The notes: a model not told the origin generated them from the sequence alone. 6,289 bases of DNA from Baumannia cicadellinicola str. Hc (Homalodisca coagulata) (GCF_000013185.1 NC_007984.1:575846-582134), one strand, 5' to 3'; shown: positions 1 through 5,946, counted from the first letter of the stretch. Numbers and translations are program-made.

Positions 1-470
1 ATTGCATTGAACAAACGCTGATATACTATGGTCTTCTTAAGAAGAATAGTAGTACTTATGCTGGTCAACCAATTATACTTCTACATGATATACAATCACT
101 AGGCTTATATAATGGGGATATTGGGCTCATACTCTCTGAGAGTAAAAATAATAAACTACATGCATATTTTATATTGCCTAATAACAGCATAAAAGTAGTA
201 GCTACTAGTTATTTACCTAAATACGCAACTGCGTTTGCAATTACAGTCTATCAGTCACAGGAATTAAAATTTACCCATGCTGCACTGGTACTACCAGATG
301 AGATATGCTCTCCTATATTTACTCGTGAGCTTTTATATGCTGGAGTAACAAAAGCACGTAAGTTTCTTTCTATTTATGCTCCAGATAATGAAATACTCGC
401 TGATATTATTACTCATCCTACTCAACGACGTAGTGGTCTAACAGACCGGTTGCGAAGAATGATGGAGTAA
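1..470 (+). CDS. recD: RecD, exodeoxyribonuclease V alpha subunit (C-terminal part)
   Basis: RecD is the 5'-3' superfamily 1 helicase subunit of RecBCD, which unwinds and degrades double-stranded DNA ends. Only the last 155 codons are present; the frame starts at base 3, is open to the window edge and ends in TAA at 468-470 (full E. coli RecD is about 608 residues). Recognition rests on several blocks matching E. coli RecD: GLYNGDIG, the A-ITV-SQ block, HAALVLP, TRELLYAGVTKAR and the tail TQRRSGL. Motif V (243-272) reads TVYQSQELKF where the family has TVHKSQGSEF, and motif VI has VTKAR (Lys codon 351-353) where VTRAR is expected. These changes fall on usually invariant positions, so helicase activity may be impaired; the open frame and intact tail argue against an old pseudogene. 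The recBCD gene order cannot be checked because the upstream side is cut. Identity is confident; functionality is not. Confidence 0.9.
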   Translation, partial: CIEQTLIYYGLLKKNSSTYAGQPIILLHDIQSLGLYNGDIGLILSESKNNKLHAYFILPNNSIKVVATSYLPKYATAFAITVYQSQELKFTHAALVLPDEICSPIFTRELLYAGVTKARKFLSIYAPDNEILADIITHPTQRRSGLTDRLRRMME

Positions 471-471
471 T

Positions 472-578
472 ATTAGCATGGTAGAGGTTATATAAAAACA
501 ATATATATTGTGTATGCTAATTACATATTCCAATGTTTTATATTAATAAATGGAATAATGTTTACCAAATAACCTCTA
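472..578 (+). repeat. Nested inverted repeats between recD and crp
   Basis: Four dyads follow the recD stop. ATTAGCAT (472-479) pairs with ATGCTAAT (514-521). TAGAGGTTAT (482-491) pairs with ATAACCTCTA (569-578), a perfect 10-bp arm pair. ACAATATATATTGT (498-511) is a perfect 14-bp palindrome. TATTCCA (526-532) pairs with TGGAATA (551-557). The first and second stems cross, so they cannot form together as simple helices. None is followed by a T-tract, so a simple intrinsic terminator for recD is not evident. They could form the recD mRNA 3' end or structure in a crp leader. Short dyads are common in AT-rich DNA; the 10-bp pair and the 14-bp palindrome are the least likely to be chance. Confidence 0.4.
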
Positions 579-668
579 ACGAGATTCATTTTATTAATAG
601 AATCGAACAAGCAAGAGGTCGTCTTCTTATATTAAGGATAACGATGATAAAATGAGGATAAAAAGAGA
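579..668 (+). promoter_or_regulatory. crp proximal upstream region with ribosome-binding site
   Basis: This is the rest of the recD-crp spacer. The ribosome-binding site is GAGGA at 654-658, 10 nt before the crp ATG. The surrounding GAGGATAA resembles the sequence I recall just before E. coli crp, which supports the start choice. No convincing sigma-70 promoter is visible. TATATT (628-633) is a possible -10 box but has no good -35 partner. I also found no proper CRP operator of the form TGTGA-N6-TCACA, so autoregulation cannot be claimed. No open reading frame of note lies here. Confidence 0.5.
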
Positions 669-1301
669 ATGGTTCTTGGTAAACCACCAATAGATTCTAC
701 GCTAGAATGGTTCTTGTCTCATTGCCATATTCACAATTATACATCTAAGAGTACTTTAATTTATCAAGGTGAAAAAGCAAATACTCTTTACTATCTGATA
801 AAAGGTTCAGTCTCTATAATTATCAAGAATAAAGAGGGGAAAGAAATGATTCTTTCTTATCTTCATCAAGATAATTTTATTGGTGAGTTAGGTTTATTTA
901 ACGTAAGTAAGGAACGTAGCGCTTGGGTGAGGACAAAAACAGCTTGCGAAGTAGCTGAAATATCCTATTCTAAATTTAGACATCTAATTCAAGTTAATCC
1001 AGATATTCTATTACGCCTAGCATCGCAGATGGCTAATCGCTTACAGGTAACCTCAGAAAAAGTAGGTAATTTAGCATTTTGTGATGTTACAAAACGCATT
1101 ACACAAACATTACTTGATCTTAGTAAACAACCAGATGCCATGACTCATCCAGACGGTATGCAAATCAAAATTACCCGACAGGAAATTGGTCAGATTGTTG
1201 GATGCTCGCGAGAGACTGTTGGTCGTGTTTTAAAAATACTTGAAAATCAACAAATATTATCTGCTTATGGTAAAACAATCGTAATCTATGGTACTCGTTA
1301 G
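669..1301 (+). CDS. crp: cAMP receptor protein (CRP/CAP), global transcription regulator
   Basis: CRP is a dimeric cytoplasmic activator that, with cAMP, binds TGTGA-N6-TCACA operators and recruits RNA polymerase. The product has 210 residues, the same as E. coli, and starts MVLGKP. The N-terminal cyclic-nucleotide domain keeps the cAMP ligands (Met-numbered E73, R83, S84, T128, S129). The C-terminal helix-turn-helix has SRETVGR with R181, E182 and R186 intact, so DNA specificity should be kept. Activating region 1 ([10 protein letters not shown], 156-165) and activating region 2 (H20, H22, K102) are intact. Activating region 3 is altered: K-N-K-E replaces K-D-E-E at 53-56. The hinge reads [11 protein letters not shown] where E. 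coli has LDVTGRIAQTL, giving L137C, G141K and A144T in mature E. coli numbering (codons at 1080, 1092 and 1101). The last two are CRP* positions. It ends 83 bp from the convergent pabA. In E. coli yhfK and argD lie between crp and pabA; here they are gone. Confidence 0.97.
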   Translation: MVLGKPPIDSTLEWFLSHCHIHNYTSKSTLIYQGEKANTLYYLIKGSVSIIIKNKEGKEMILSYLHQDNFIGELGLFNVSKERSAWVRTKTACEVAEISYSKFRHLIQVNPDILLRLASQMANRLQVTSEKVGNLAFCDVTKRITQTLLDLSKQPDAMTHPDGMQIKITRQEIGQIVGCSRETVGRVLKILENQQILSAYGKTIVIYGTR

Positions 1302-1336
1302 CTTTATGTTTGTTTACATTTTAACTTAATCATTAA

Positions 1337-1377
1337 GTAAGCATAGACTGATTTATTTATAATTAGTCTATGCTTAC
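1337..1377. terminator. Hairpin between convergent crp and pabA, probable bidirectional terminator
   Basis: GTAAGCATAGACT (1337-1349) and AGTCTATGCTTAC (1365-1377) are perfect 13-bp complements. On the plus-strand RNA the stem can extend inward to 1353/1361 through one G-U pair, giving about 17 bp with a 7-nt loop (1354-1360). It is the only structured element in the 83-bp convergent spacer, as expected for a shared terminator. Neither side has a clean U-tract. The minus-strand exit (1321-1336) is richer in T than the plus-strand exit, so termination may be stronger for pabA, or the hairpin may mainly protect mRNA 3' ends. Confidence 0.7.
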
Positions 1378-1384
1378 CAATTCG

Positions 1385-1975
1385 TTAACTTGATAATTGC
1401 AGAAAGTTAGCTAATAATTGATGTCCTTGTTCACTCATAATACTTTCAGGGTGAAATTGAACTCCAGTTATCGCTAGAGAGCGATGGCTAATAGCCATTA
1501 TTTCCTCTTTTTTTCTTCCTGGATGCAAACTCCAGGCAGTTACTTCTAAACAAGATGGAATACTAGTAGGATCTAGGACTAAAGAATTATAGCGTATAAC
1601 TTTGAGTGGTTGTATTAATCCAGCAAATAGTCCAGTTCGACTATGTCGAATATAAGAAATTTTCCCGTGCATTACTTGGTGCGCACGTACAACTTTCGCA
1701 CCAAAGGCTTGACCAATAGCCTGATGACCAAGGCAGACACCTAAAATAGGTAGCTTACCAGAGAAATAGTGGATAGCAGATAGTGAAATACCTGCTTGAT
1801 CTGGTGTACCAGGACCAGGAGAAATTACAAGTTTGTGAGGCGCTAACTGCTCAATCTCTCGTATATTAATACGATCATGCCGTCTTACTTCAACTTGTTG
1901 GCCTAATTCACAAAAATATTGATATAGATTCCAGGTAAAAGAATCGTAATTATCGATTATTAATAACTTGCTCAT
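1385..1975 (-). CDS. pabA: PabA, aminodeoxychorismate synthase glutamine amidotransferase subunit
   Basis: PabA hydrolyses glutamine and passes ammonia to PabB, which aminates chorismate to 4-amino-4-deoxychorismate, the p-aminobenzoate and folate precursor. The product has 196 residues (E. coli PabA 187). It is a class I (triad) amidotransferase: [13 protein letters not shown] (8-20), the oxyanion-loop SPGPGTP (52-58), the nucleophile C81 in GVCLGHQ, and H175 and E177 in VQFHPES. The set [16 protein letters not shown]-like VMHGK and [12 protein letters not shown] fits PabA better than TrpG. Two oddities are a short insertion after TAWS (about residues 150-156) and RYNSL at 128-132 where the family has RYHSL. 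The ATG is preceded by AAAGG (1983-1987 on this strand) with 7-nt spacing. It is transcribed toward crp and divergently from dnaB. In E. coli it also lies downstream of and convergent with crp. No trp or pabB gene is in view, so a dual role as TrpG cannot be tested. Confidence 0.95.
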   Translation of the reverse strand: MSKLLIIDNYDSFTWNLYQYFCELGQQVEVRRHDRINIREIEQLAPHKLVISPGPGTPDQAGISLSAIHYFSGKLPILGVCLGHQAIGQAFGAKVVRAHQVMHGKISYIRHSRTGLFAGLIQPLKVIRYNSLVLDPTSIPSCLEVTAWSLHPGRKKEEIMAISHRSLAITGVQFHPESIMSEQGHQLLANFLQLSS

Positions 1976-1991
1976 AAAATAGCCTTTACTT

Positions 1992-2015
1992 TCTTGCTTA
2001 ACTGAAAGAGCAAGA
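1992..2015 (-). other. Small inverted repeat in the pabA leader
   Basis: TCTTGCT (1992-1998) and AGCAAGA (2009-2015) are perfect 7-bp complements with a 10-nt loop, directly upstream of the pabA ribosome-binding site (1983-1987). If transcribed it would form a weak hairpin that leaves the ribosome-binding site free. The motif TTGCTTA recurs at 2024-2030. A role is not shown; chance is possible. Confidence 0.3.
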
Positions 2016-2073
2016 TAAAATCGTTGCTTAGACTAAATGTACTTTAATAAGTTATAAAGCATATATTAGTTCT

Positions 2074-2079
2074 ATTATA
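2074..2079 (-). promoter_or_regulatory. Candidate -10 box for pabA
   Basis: A perfect TATAAT lies on the minus strand about 100 bp upstream of the pabA ATG, in the divergent pabA-dnaB spacer. No good -35 hexamer is seen at 15-18 bp spacing, so this is only a candidate in an AT-rich stretch. On the plus strand TACAAT (2085-2090) is the best -10-like match for dnaB, also without a clear -35. The rest of the 159-bp spacer shows no gene. Confidence 0.3.
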
Positions 2080-2134
2080 AAAAATACAATACTGCGTTAT
2101 TCCCCTATGAATTATCAAGCAAAGTCATCATTGT

Positions 2135-3547
2135 ATGTTAGAAAAAAAAAACAAGAATAAAGAAAATTGCTACCCAGATTATCATGTAGATATTTTAAAA
2201 ATACCACCTTCTTCATTAGAAGCAGAACAGTCAGTGCTAGGCGGCTTAATGCTGGATAATAAAAGGTGGGATAATATTTCCGAACGTGTAGCAACTGATG
2301 ATTTTTTCAATCGCCCTCATCAGTTGATTTTTCGCGAAATGCAACTGTTATTCGATATGAGTAAACCAATCGATCTCATTACTCTTGCCGAATCTTTAGA
2401 ACAAAAAGGTAAGTTAGACGCCGTGGGTGGTTTTTCTTACTTAGCTGAGTTATCAAAAAATACCCCTAGTGTTGCTAATATATCTGCTTACGCAGATATT
2501 ATTCGTGAGCGGGCTATTGTTCGTGAACTAATCACTGTTGCTCATGAGATTGCAAATGCTGGATATAATCCACAGGGAAGAAGTAGTGAAGAGTTGCTCG
2601 ATTTTGCCGAATCTCAGGTATTCAAAATTGCTGATAATCGAGCGAACAAAGATGAAGGTCCTAAAAGTATTGACCTTATTCTTGAAAAAACCGTTACACG
2701 CATTGAGCAACTATATCAGAATCCACATGATGGTGTAACTGGTGTATCAAGTGGTTACCAAGACTTAGATAGAAAAACGGCTGGATTACAGAAATCTGAT
2801 TTAATTATAGTTGCCGCACGACCCTCCATGGGTAAAACAACTTTAGCTATGAATATGTGCGAACACGCGGCTATGACAGAAGAAAAACCAGTTCTTATCT
2901 TTAGCCTAGAGATGTCTGGTGAACAGATAATGATACGTATGTTAGCTTCACTATCACGTGTAGACCAAACTCGTATCCGTACTGGTAGATTAGATGATTC
3001 AGATTGGGCACGTCTATCTAGTACTATGGGTATTTTGCTAAAAAAACAGAATATGTTATACATTGATGACTCATCAGGTTTAACACCCACAGATGTACGT
3101 TTTCGAGCAAGACGAGTATTTCGTGAACACGATGGACTGAGTCTAATTATGATTGATTATTTACAATTAATGCGTGTTCCAGCATTAGCTGATAACCGTA
3201 CTATGGAGATTACAGAAATATCCCGCTCACTAAAAGCATTAGCTAAAGAGTTACAGGTACCGGTGATTGCTCTTTCTCAGTTAAATAGAAGCTTAGAGCA
3301 GCGTGCTGATAAGCGTCCTGTTAACTCAGATCTACGTGAATCTGGTTCAATCGAACAAGATGCAGACTTAATAATATTTATTTACCGTGATGAAGTTTAT
3401 AATAATAATAGTGATATGAAAGGTATTGCTGAAATTATACTAGGTAAACAACGCAACGGTCCTATCGGTACTATACGGTTAACTTTTAACCAGCAGTGGT
3501 CCAGATTTGATAATTATGCTGATCTACAAGATCAAGATAGTGATTAG
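2135..3547 (+). CDS. dnaB: Replicative DNA helicase DnaB
   Basis: DnaB is the hexameric 5'-3' helicase that drives the replication fork; it is loaded by DnaC or an equivalent and binds primase DnaG. The product has 470 residues (E. coli 471). The N-terminal domain begins near IPPSSLEAEQSVLGG (23-37). The RecA-like C-terminal domain has Walker A ARPSMGKTT (228-236, K234), the catalytic-glutamate segment FSLEM (E259), Walker B LIMIDYLQL (337-345, D341), the DNA-contacting segment SQLNRSLEQR, and the arginine-finger motif GKQRNGPIG (R440). All look intact, so it should be functional. There is no intein. The first 22 residues are poorly conserved and lysine/asparagine-rich, with a run of ten A at 2142-2151. 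The ATG at 2135 is the only reasonable start: an in-frame stop (TGA, 2108-2110) lies just upstream and the next Met is inside the conserved domain. No Shine-Dalgarno sequence is visible, which is odd for such a gene. It stands alone, divergent from pabA. Confidence 0.97.
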   Translation: MLEKKNKNKENCYPDYHVDILKIPPSSLEAEQSVLGGLMLDNKRWDNISERVATDDFFNRPHQLIFREMQLLFDMSKPIDLITLAESLEQKGKLDAVGGFSYLAELSKNTPSVANISAYADIIRERAIVRELITVAHEIANAGYNPQGRSSEELLDFAESQVFKIADNRANKDEGPKSIDLILEKTVTRIEQLYQNPHDGVTGVSSGYQDLDRKTAGLQKSDLIIVAARPSMGKTTLAMNMCEHAAMTEEKPVLIFSLEMSGEQIMIRMLASLSRVDQTRIRTGRLDDSDWARLSSTMGILLKKQNMLYIDDSSGLTPTDVRFRARRVFREHDGLSLIMIDYLQLMRVPALADNRTMEITEISRSLKALAKELQVPVIALSQLNRSLEQRADKRPVNSDLRESGSIEQDADLIIFIYRDEVYNNNSDMKGIAEIILGKQRNGPIGTIRLTFNQQWSRFDNYADLQDQDSD

Positions 3548-3563
3548 TTAGAATAAAGAATAA

Positions 3564-3591
3564 TTTAAAAATAACTACTGGAAGCTATAAT
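3564..3591 (+). promoter_or_regulatory. Candidate sigma-70 promoter for the tRNA-Arg gene
   Basis: A perfect -10 TATAAT (3586-3591) follows TTTAAA (3564-3569, 4 of 6 matches to TTGACA) with a 16-bp spacer. Transcription would start near 3598, leaving a leader of about 28 nt before the mature tRNA for removal by RNase P. It lies between the dnaB stop and the tRNA, consistent with an independent tRNA unit. The weak -35 keeps confidence moderate. Confidence 0.5.
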
Positions 3592-3605
3592 CACTGATGT
3601 TTATT

Positions 3606-3643
3606 ATATCTACGTAGTTAAAAATGTCTCCGTAGTTAAAAAG
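3606..3643 (+). repeat. Imperfect 18-bp-period tandem duplication at the tRNA 5' end
   Basis: Bases 3606-3625 and 3624-3643 match at 17 of 20 positions with a period of 18, and CGTAGTTAAAAA is identical in both (3613-3624 and 3631-3642). The second copy is the acceptor 5' strand and start of the D-arm of the tRNA; the first lies in its leader. It looks like a local duplication of the tRNA 5' end. The leader copy has no anticodon or T-arm, so it is not a second tRNA. Confidence 0.7.
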
Positions 3644-3698
3644 GATATAACAAGTTCCTCCTAAGAACTAGTTACAGGTTCGATTCCTGTCGGGGATA
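3626..3698 (+). tRNA. argW: tRNA-Arg, anticodon CCU (reads AGG)
   Basis: This 73-nt cloverleaf closely resembles E. coli argW. The acceptor stem pairs GTCTCCG (3626-3632) with CGGGGAT (3691-3697), with G-U wobbles at 1-72 and 4-69. The D-stem pairs GTTA (3635-3638) with TAAC (3648-3651); the loop holds GGA (3643-3645), including A20, an arginyl-tRNA synthetase identity base. The anticodon stem is a perfect AGTTC/GAACT (3653-3657, 3665-3669) with loop CTCCTAA and anticodon CCT at 3660-3662. The T-stem is ACAGG/CCTGT with loop TTCGATT (3679-3685). The discriminator is A (3698). The 3' CCA is not encoded (AA follows), so a CCA-adding enzyme is needed. AGG codons do occur nearby, for example dnaB codon 44. 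In E. coli argW is far from dnaB and dnaK. All stems pair fully, so I take it as functional. Confidence 0.95.
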
Positions 3699-3703
3699 AA
3701 TCT

Positions 3704-3764
3704 CTACTATTTAAATTAGTATAGTAGGTGCTAATAATCCCATTCTAGATTAATAATTATCTAG
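3704..3764 (+). terminator. Hairpins after the tRNA, weak terminator candidate
   Basis: CTACTAT (3704-3710) pairs with ATAGTAG (3721-3727) across a 10-nt loop, starting 5 nt after the mature tRNA end. A second dyad, CTAGAT/ATCTAG (3745-3750, 3759-3764), follows. Neither stem is GC-rich or followed directly by a T-run; the nearest T-run is eight T at 3797-3804. The first hairpin could be a weak terminator or a stop for 3' trimming. The stretch from 3699 to the heat-shock promoter has no gene that I can see. Confidence 0.35.
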
Positions 3765-3811
3765 TAAAACTCATCTAAGTACAACACTCATCATAATTTT
3801 TTTTGATTAAT

Positions 3812-3842
3812 CCCCTTGATGCTGATAAGGGTGACCCCATCT
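3812..3842 (+). promoter_or_regulatory. Sigma-32 heat-shock promoter of dnaK
   Basis: The -35 region CCCCTTGAT (3812-3820) and -10 region CCCCATCT (3835-3842) match the RpoH consensus. CTTGAT and CCCCAT are separated by 14 bp, the same as in the E. coli dnaK P1 promoter as I recall it. Transcription should start near 3848, giving a leader of about 115 nt, also like E. coli. This C-rich block stands out in AT-rich surroundings, which points to selection. It implies that RpoH is still present and that dnaK-dnaJ is heat inducible. An eight-T run (3797-3804) lies just upstream. Confidence 0.92.
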
Positions 3843-3951
3843 TAATTTGCATCGAACGTTATTGAACCTACGAAGTTCAGAGTCAGCTCAATATAAAAAA
3901 AGTTAAGAACGAACATTAGGTTTACGATCACAACAAATGTAATTTTTTTGT

Positions 3952-3955
3952 GGAG
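3952..3955 (+). promoter_or_regulatory. dnaK ribosome-binding site and leader
   Basis: GGAG lies 8 nt before the dnaK ATG in the context TGGAGATGTTTAG, nearly the same as E. coli TGGAGACGTTTAG. This fixes the dnaK start. The leader from about 3848 is AT-rich; the short dyads in it (for example TGAAC/GTTCA, 3863-3867 and 3875-3879) are too weak to call a thermosensor. Confidence 0.85.
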
Positions 3956-3963
3956 ATGTTTAG

Positions 3964-5859
3964 ATGGGAAAAATAATTGGCATTGATTTAGGTACAACTA
4001 ACTCCTGTATCGCTATTGTAGAAGGCACTAAAACTCGTGTACTAGAAAATAGTGAAGGTGATCGTACTACTCCTTCTATTGTTGCCTATACCCAGGATGG
4101 TGAGATTCTAGTTGGCCAACCGGCTAAACGTCAGTCTGCTACTAACCCGAAAAATACCCTATTCGCTATTAAGCGTTTAATTGGTCGCCGTTTTGAAGAT
4201 GAAGAAGTACAACGTGATGTAGATATTATGCCTTACAAGATCATTGCTGCTGATAACGGCGATGCTTGGTTAGAGATAAAAGGCCAAAAAATTGCACCAC
4301 CACAGGTTTCTGCTGAAATTTTAAAAAAAATGAAAAAAACAGCAGAAGATTATTTAGGTGAATCGGTTACAGAAGCCGTTATTACGGTACCAGCTTACTT
4401 TAATGATACACAACGCCAAGCAACTAAAGATGCTGGTAGAATTGCAGGTCTTGAGGTTAAACGTATTATAAATGAACCTACTGCTGCTGCTTTAGCCTAC
4501 GGTTTAGACAAGGAAATAGGTAATCGTACTATTGCTGTATATGATCTTGGTGGTGGAACCTTTGATATTTCAATTATTGAAATTGATGATGTGGATGGCG
4601 AGAAAACTTTTGAAGTGTTAGCTACTAATGGTGATACCCATCTTGGTGGTGAAGACTTTGATAGTAGATTAATTAATTACTTAGTAGATGAATTTAAGAA
4701 AGACCAGGGAATTGATCTACGTAATGATCCTCTAGCTATGCAACGTTTAAAAGAAGCCGCAGAAAAGGCAAAAATTGAACTATCTGCAGCACAACAGACT
4801 GATGTTAACTTGCCTTATATTACTGCGGATTCTACCGGTCCTAAGCATATGAATCTTAAAATTACCCGTGCAAAACTCGAGTCTTTAGTCGAAGACTTAG
4901 TGAACCGGACTATGGATCCTTTAAAAGTCGCACTAACAGATGCTAGTTTATCTATTTCTGATATTAAAGATGTGATCTTAGTTGGTGGTCAAACACGTAT
5001 GCCATTAGTACAAAAGAAAGTTACTGATTTCTTTTGTAAAGAACCACGAAAAGATGTTAATCCAGACGAAGCAGTAGCTATCGGCGCTGCAGTTCAAGGT
5101 GGTGTACTATCTGGCAATGTAAAGGATGTACTACTCTTAGATGTAACGCCACTATCACTCGGTATTGAAACTATGGGTGGTGTTATGACCGCATTAATTG
5201 CTAAAAATACTACGATTCCGACTAAGCATAGTCAAATATTCTCAACAGCCGAGGATAATCAGTCAGCTGTGACTATTCATGTACTACAGGGCGAACGTAA
5301 ACGCGCTATGGATAATAAGTCTTTAGGACAGTTTAATCTAGATGGTATAGCTCCAGCGATGCGTGGTATTCCACAAATTGAAGTAACATTCGATATTGAT
5401 GCTGACGGCATTCTACATGTATCAGCTAAGGATAATAACAGTGGTCGCGAACAAAAAATTACCATAAAAGCCTCATCTGGTCTCAGTGAGGAAGAAATTA
5501 AAAAAATGGTACGAGAAGCAGAAGCTAATGCTGAATCCGATCGTAAATTTGAAGAACTCGTACAAACCCGTAATCAAGCTGATAACTTAATGCATAGTAC
5601 GCGTAAACAACTAGCAGAATATGGTAATCAGCTACTTCAGGAAGATAGAAACGCTATAGAAAATGCTATTCAAAGTTTGAATACTGCATTAAAAGGTGAA
5701 AGCAAAACGGATATTGAAACTAACATACAAAGCTTAATTCAAGTTTCTAGTAAATTGCTGAAATTAACACAACAGCAAAACCAAGCTACAAACGATAATG
5801 TTAAGACTGATGGTAACGTAGTAGATGCTGAGTTTGAAGAAGTAAAAGATAAAAAATAA
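3964..5859 (+). CDS. dnaK: Molecular chaperone DnaK (Hsp70)
   Basis: DnaK is the cytoplasmic ATP-dependent chaperone that works with DnaJ and GrpE to fold, hold and disaggregate proteins and that down-regulates sigma-32. The product has 631 residues (E. coli 638) and is nearly collinear with it. The nucleotide-binding domain has IDLGTTNS (7-14), K70, E171 and DLGGGT (194-199, T199). The interdomain linker is VLLLD (389-393). The substrate-binding domain keeps the cleft residues M404, A429 and V436, followed by the helical lid. The C-terminus ends [13 protein letters not shown] as in E. coli; the missing residues are in the flexible tail before it. All catalytic and coupling residues that I can check are present. 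It follows a sigma-32 promoter and a conserved ribosome-binding site and is followed by dnaJ after 98 bp, the standard dnaK-dnaJ operon. In insect endosymbionts Hsp70 is often strongly expressed, thought to buffer destabilised proteins; expression here is not visible from sequence. Confidence 0.98.
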   Translation: MGKIIGIDLGTTNSCIAIVEGTKTRVLENSEGDRTTPSIVAYTQDGEILVGQPAKRQSATNPKNTLFAIKRLIGRRFEDEEVQRDVDIMPYKIIAADNGDAWLEIKGQKIAPPQVSAEILKKMKKTAEDYLGESVTEAVITVPAYFNDTQRQATKDAGRIAGLEVKRIINEPTAAALAYGLDKEIGNRTIAVYDLGGGTFDISIIEIDDVDGEKTFEVLATNGDTHLGGEDFDSRLINYLVDEFKKDQGIDLRNDPLAMQRLKEAAEKAKIELSAAQQTDVNLPYITADSTGPKHMNLKITRAKLESLVEDLVNRTMDPLKVALTDASLSISDIKDVILVGGQTRMPLVQKKVTDFFCKEPRKDVNPDEAVAIGAAVQGGVLSGNVKDVLLLDVTPLSLGIETMGGVMTALIAKNTTIPTKHSQIFSTAEDNQSAVTIHVLQGERKRAMDNKSLGQFNLDGIAPAMRGIPQIEVTFDIDADGILHVSAKDNNSGREQKITIKASSGLSEEEIKKMVREAEANAESDRKFEELVQTRNQADNLMHSTRKQLAEYGNQLLQEDRNAIENAIQSLNTALKGESKTDIETNIQSLIQVSSKLLKLTQQQNQATNDNVKTDGNVVDAEFEEVKDKK

Positions 5860-5865
5860 TCGCCC

Positions 5866-5946
5866 CGAACATATTGAGTCCTCACTTGCTGTTAGCTGCA
5901 AGCTCGAGTATCAAAAAATATATGTTCGTGCAAGCATGTCGAGGAC
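5866..5946 (+). promoter_or_regulatory. Structured dnaK-dnaJ spacer with competing stems
   Basis: Fold A: CGAACATAT (5866-5874) pairs perfectly with ATATGTTCG (5920-5928), enclosing a hairpin CTTGC/GCAAG (5885-5889, 5898-5902) flanked by CTC/GAG (5881-5883, 5906-5908). Fold B: GTCCTC (5878-5883) pairs with GAGGAC (5941-5946), and CTTGC (5885-5889) with a second GCAAG (5930-5934). The folds cross and share bases, so they exclude each other. Fold B ties up bases directly before the dnaJ Shine-Dalgarno AGGA at 5947-5950. As I recall, the E. coli spacer also holds a hairpin, but with a different sequence. No T-run follows, so it is not a simple terminator. A translational-control role is inference. 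Confidence 0.55.

Noticed and set aside
509..526. Possible CRP operator TGTGT...TTACA upstream of crp
   Set aside because: The half-sites are imperfect and separated by 7 rather than 6 bases, so it does not meet the CRP consensus.
2528..2738. Short open frames on both strands inside dnaB
   Set aside because: They overlap a fully conserved dnaB frame, resemble no protein I know and have no ribosome-binding site; they are shadows.
2755..3090. 111-codon minus-strand frame inside dnaB
   Set aside because: It is antisense to the conserved Walker A to Walker B region of dnaB and its product shows no recognisable domain.
3539..3595. AGTGATTA/TAATCACT inverted repeat across the dnaB stop and the tRNA promoter
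   Set aside because: The arms are 8 bp of AT-rich sequence about 40 bases apart without a T-tract; too weak to call a terminator or operator.
3813..3831. CCCTT-N9-AAGGG dyad over the dnaK promoter, reminiscent of a CIRCE/HrcA operator
   Set aside because: CIRCE is TTAGCACTC-N9-GAGTGCTAA; the sequence here does not match and 5-bp arms are easily due to chance.
3929..3952. CACAA/TTGTG pairing before the dnaK Shine-Dalgarno site as an RNA thermometer
   Set aside because: Only five AT-rich pairs, touching a single base of the ribosome-binding site; not a credible thermosensor.
5277..5465. 62-codon minus-strand frame inside dnaK
   Set aside because: It is antisense to the substrate-binding domain of dnaK, with no independent support.
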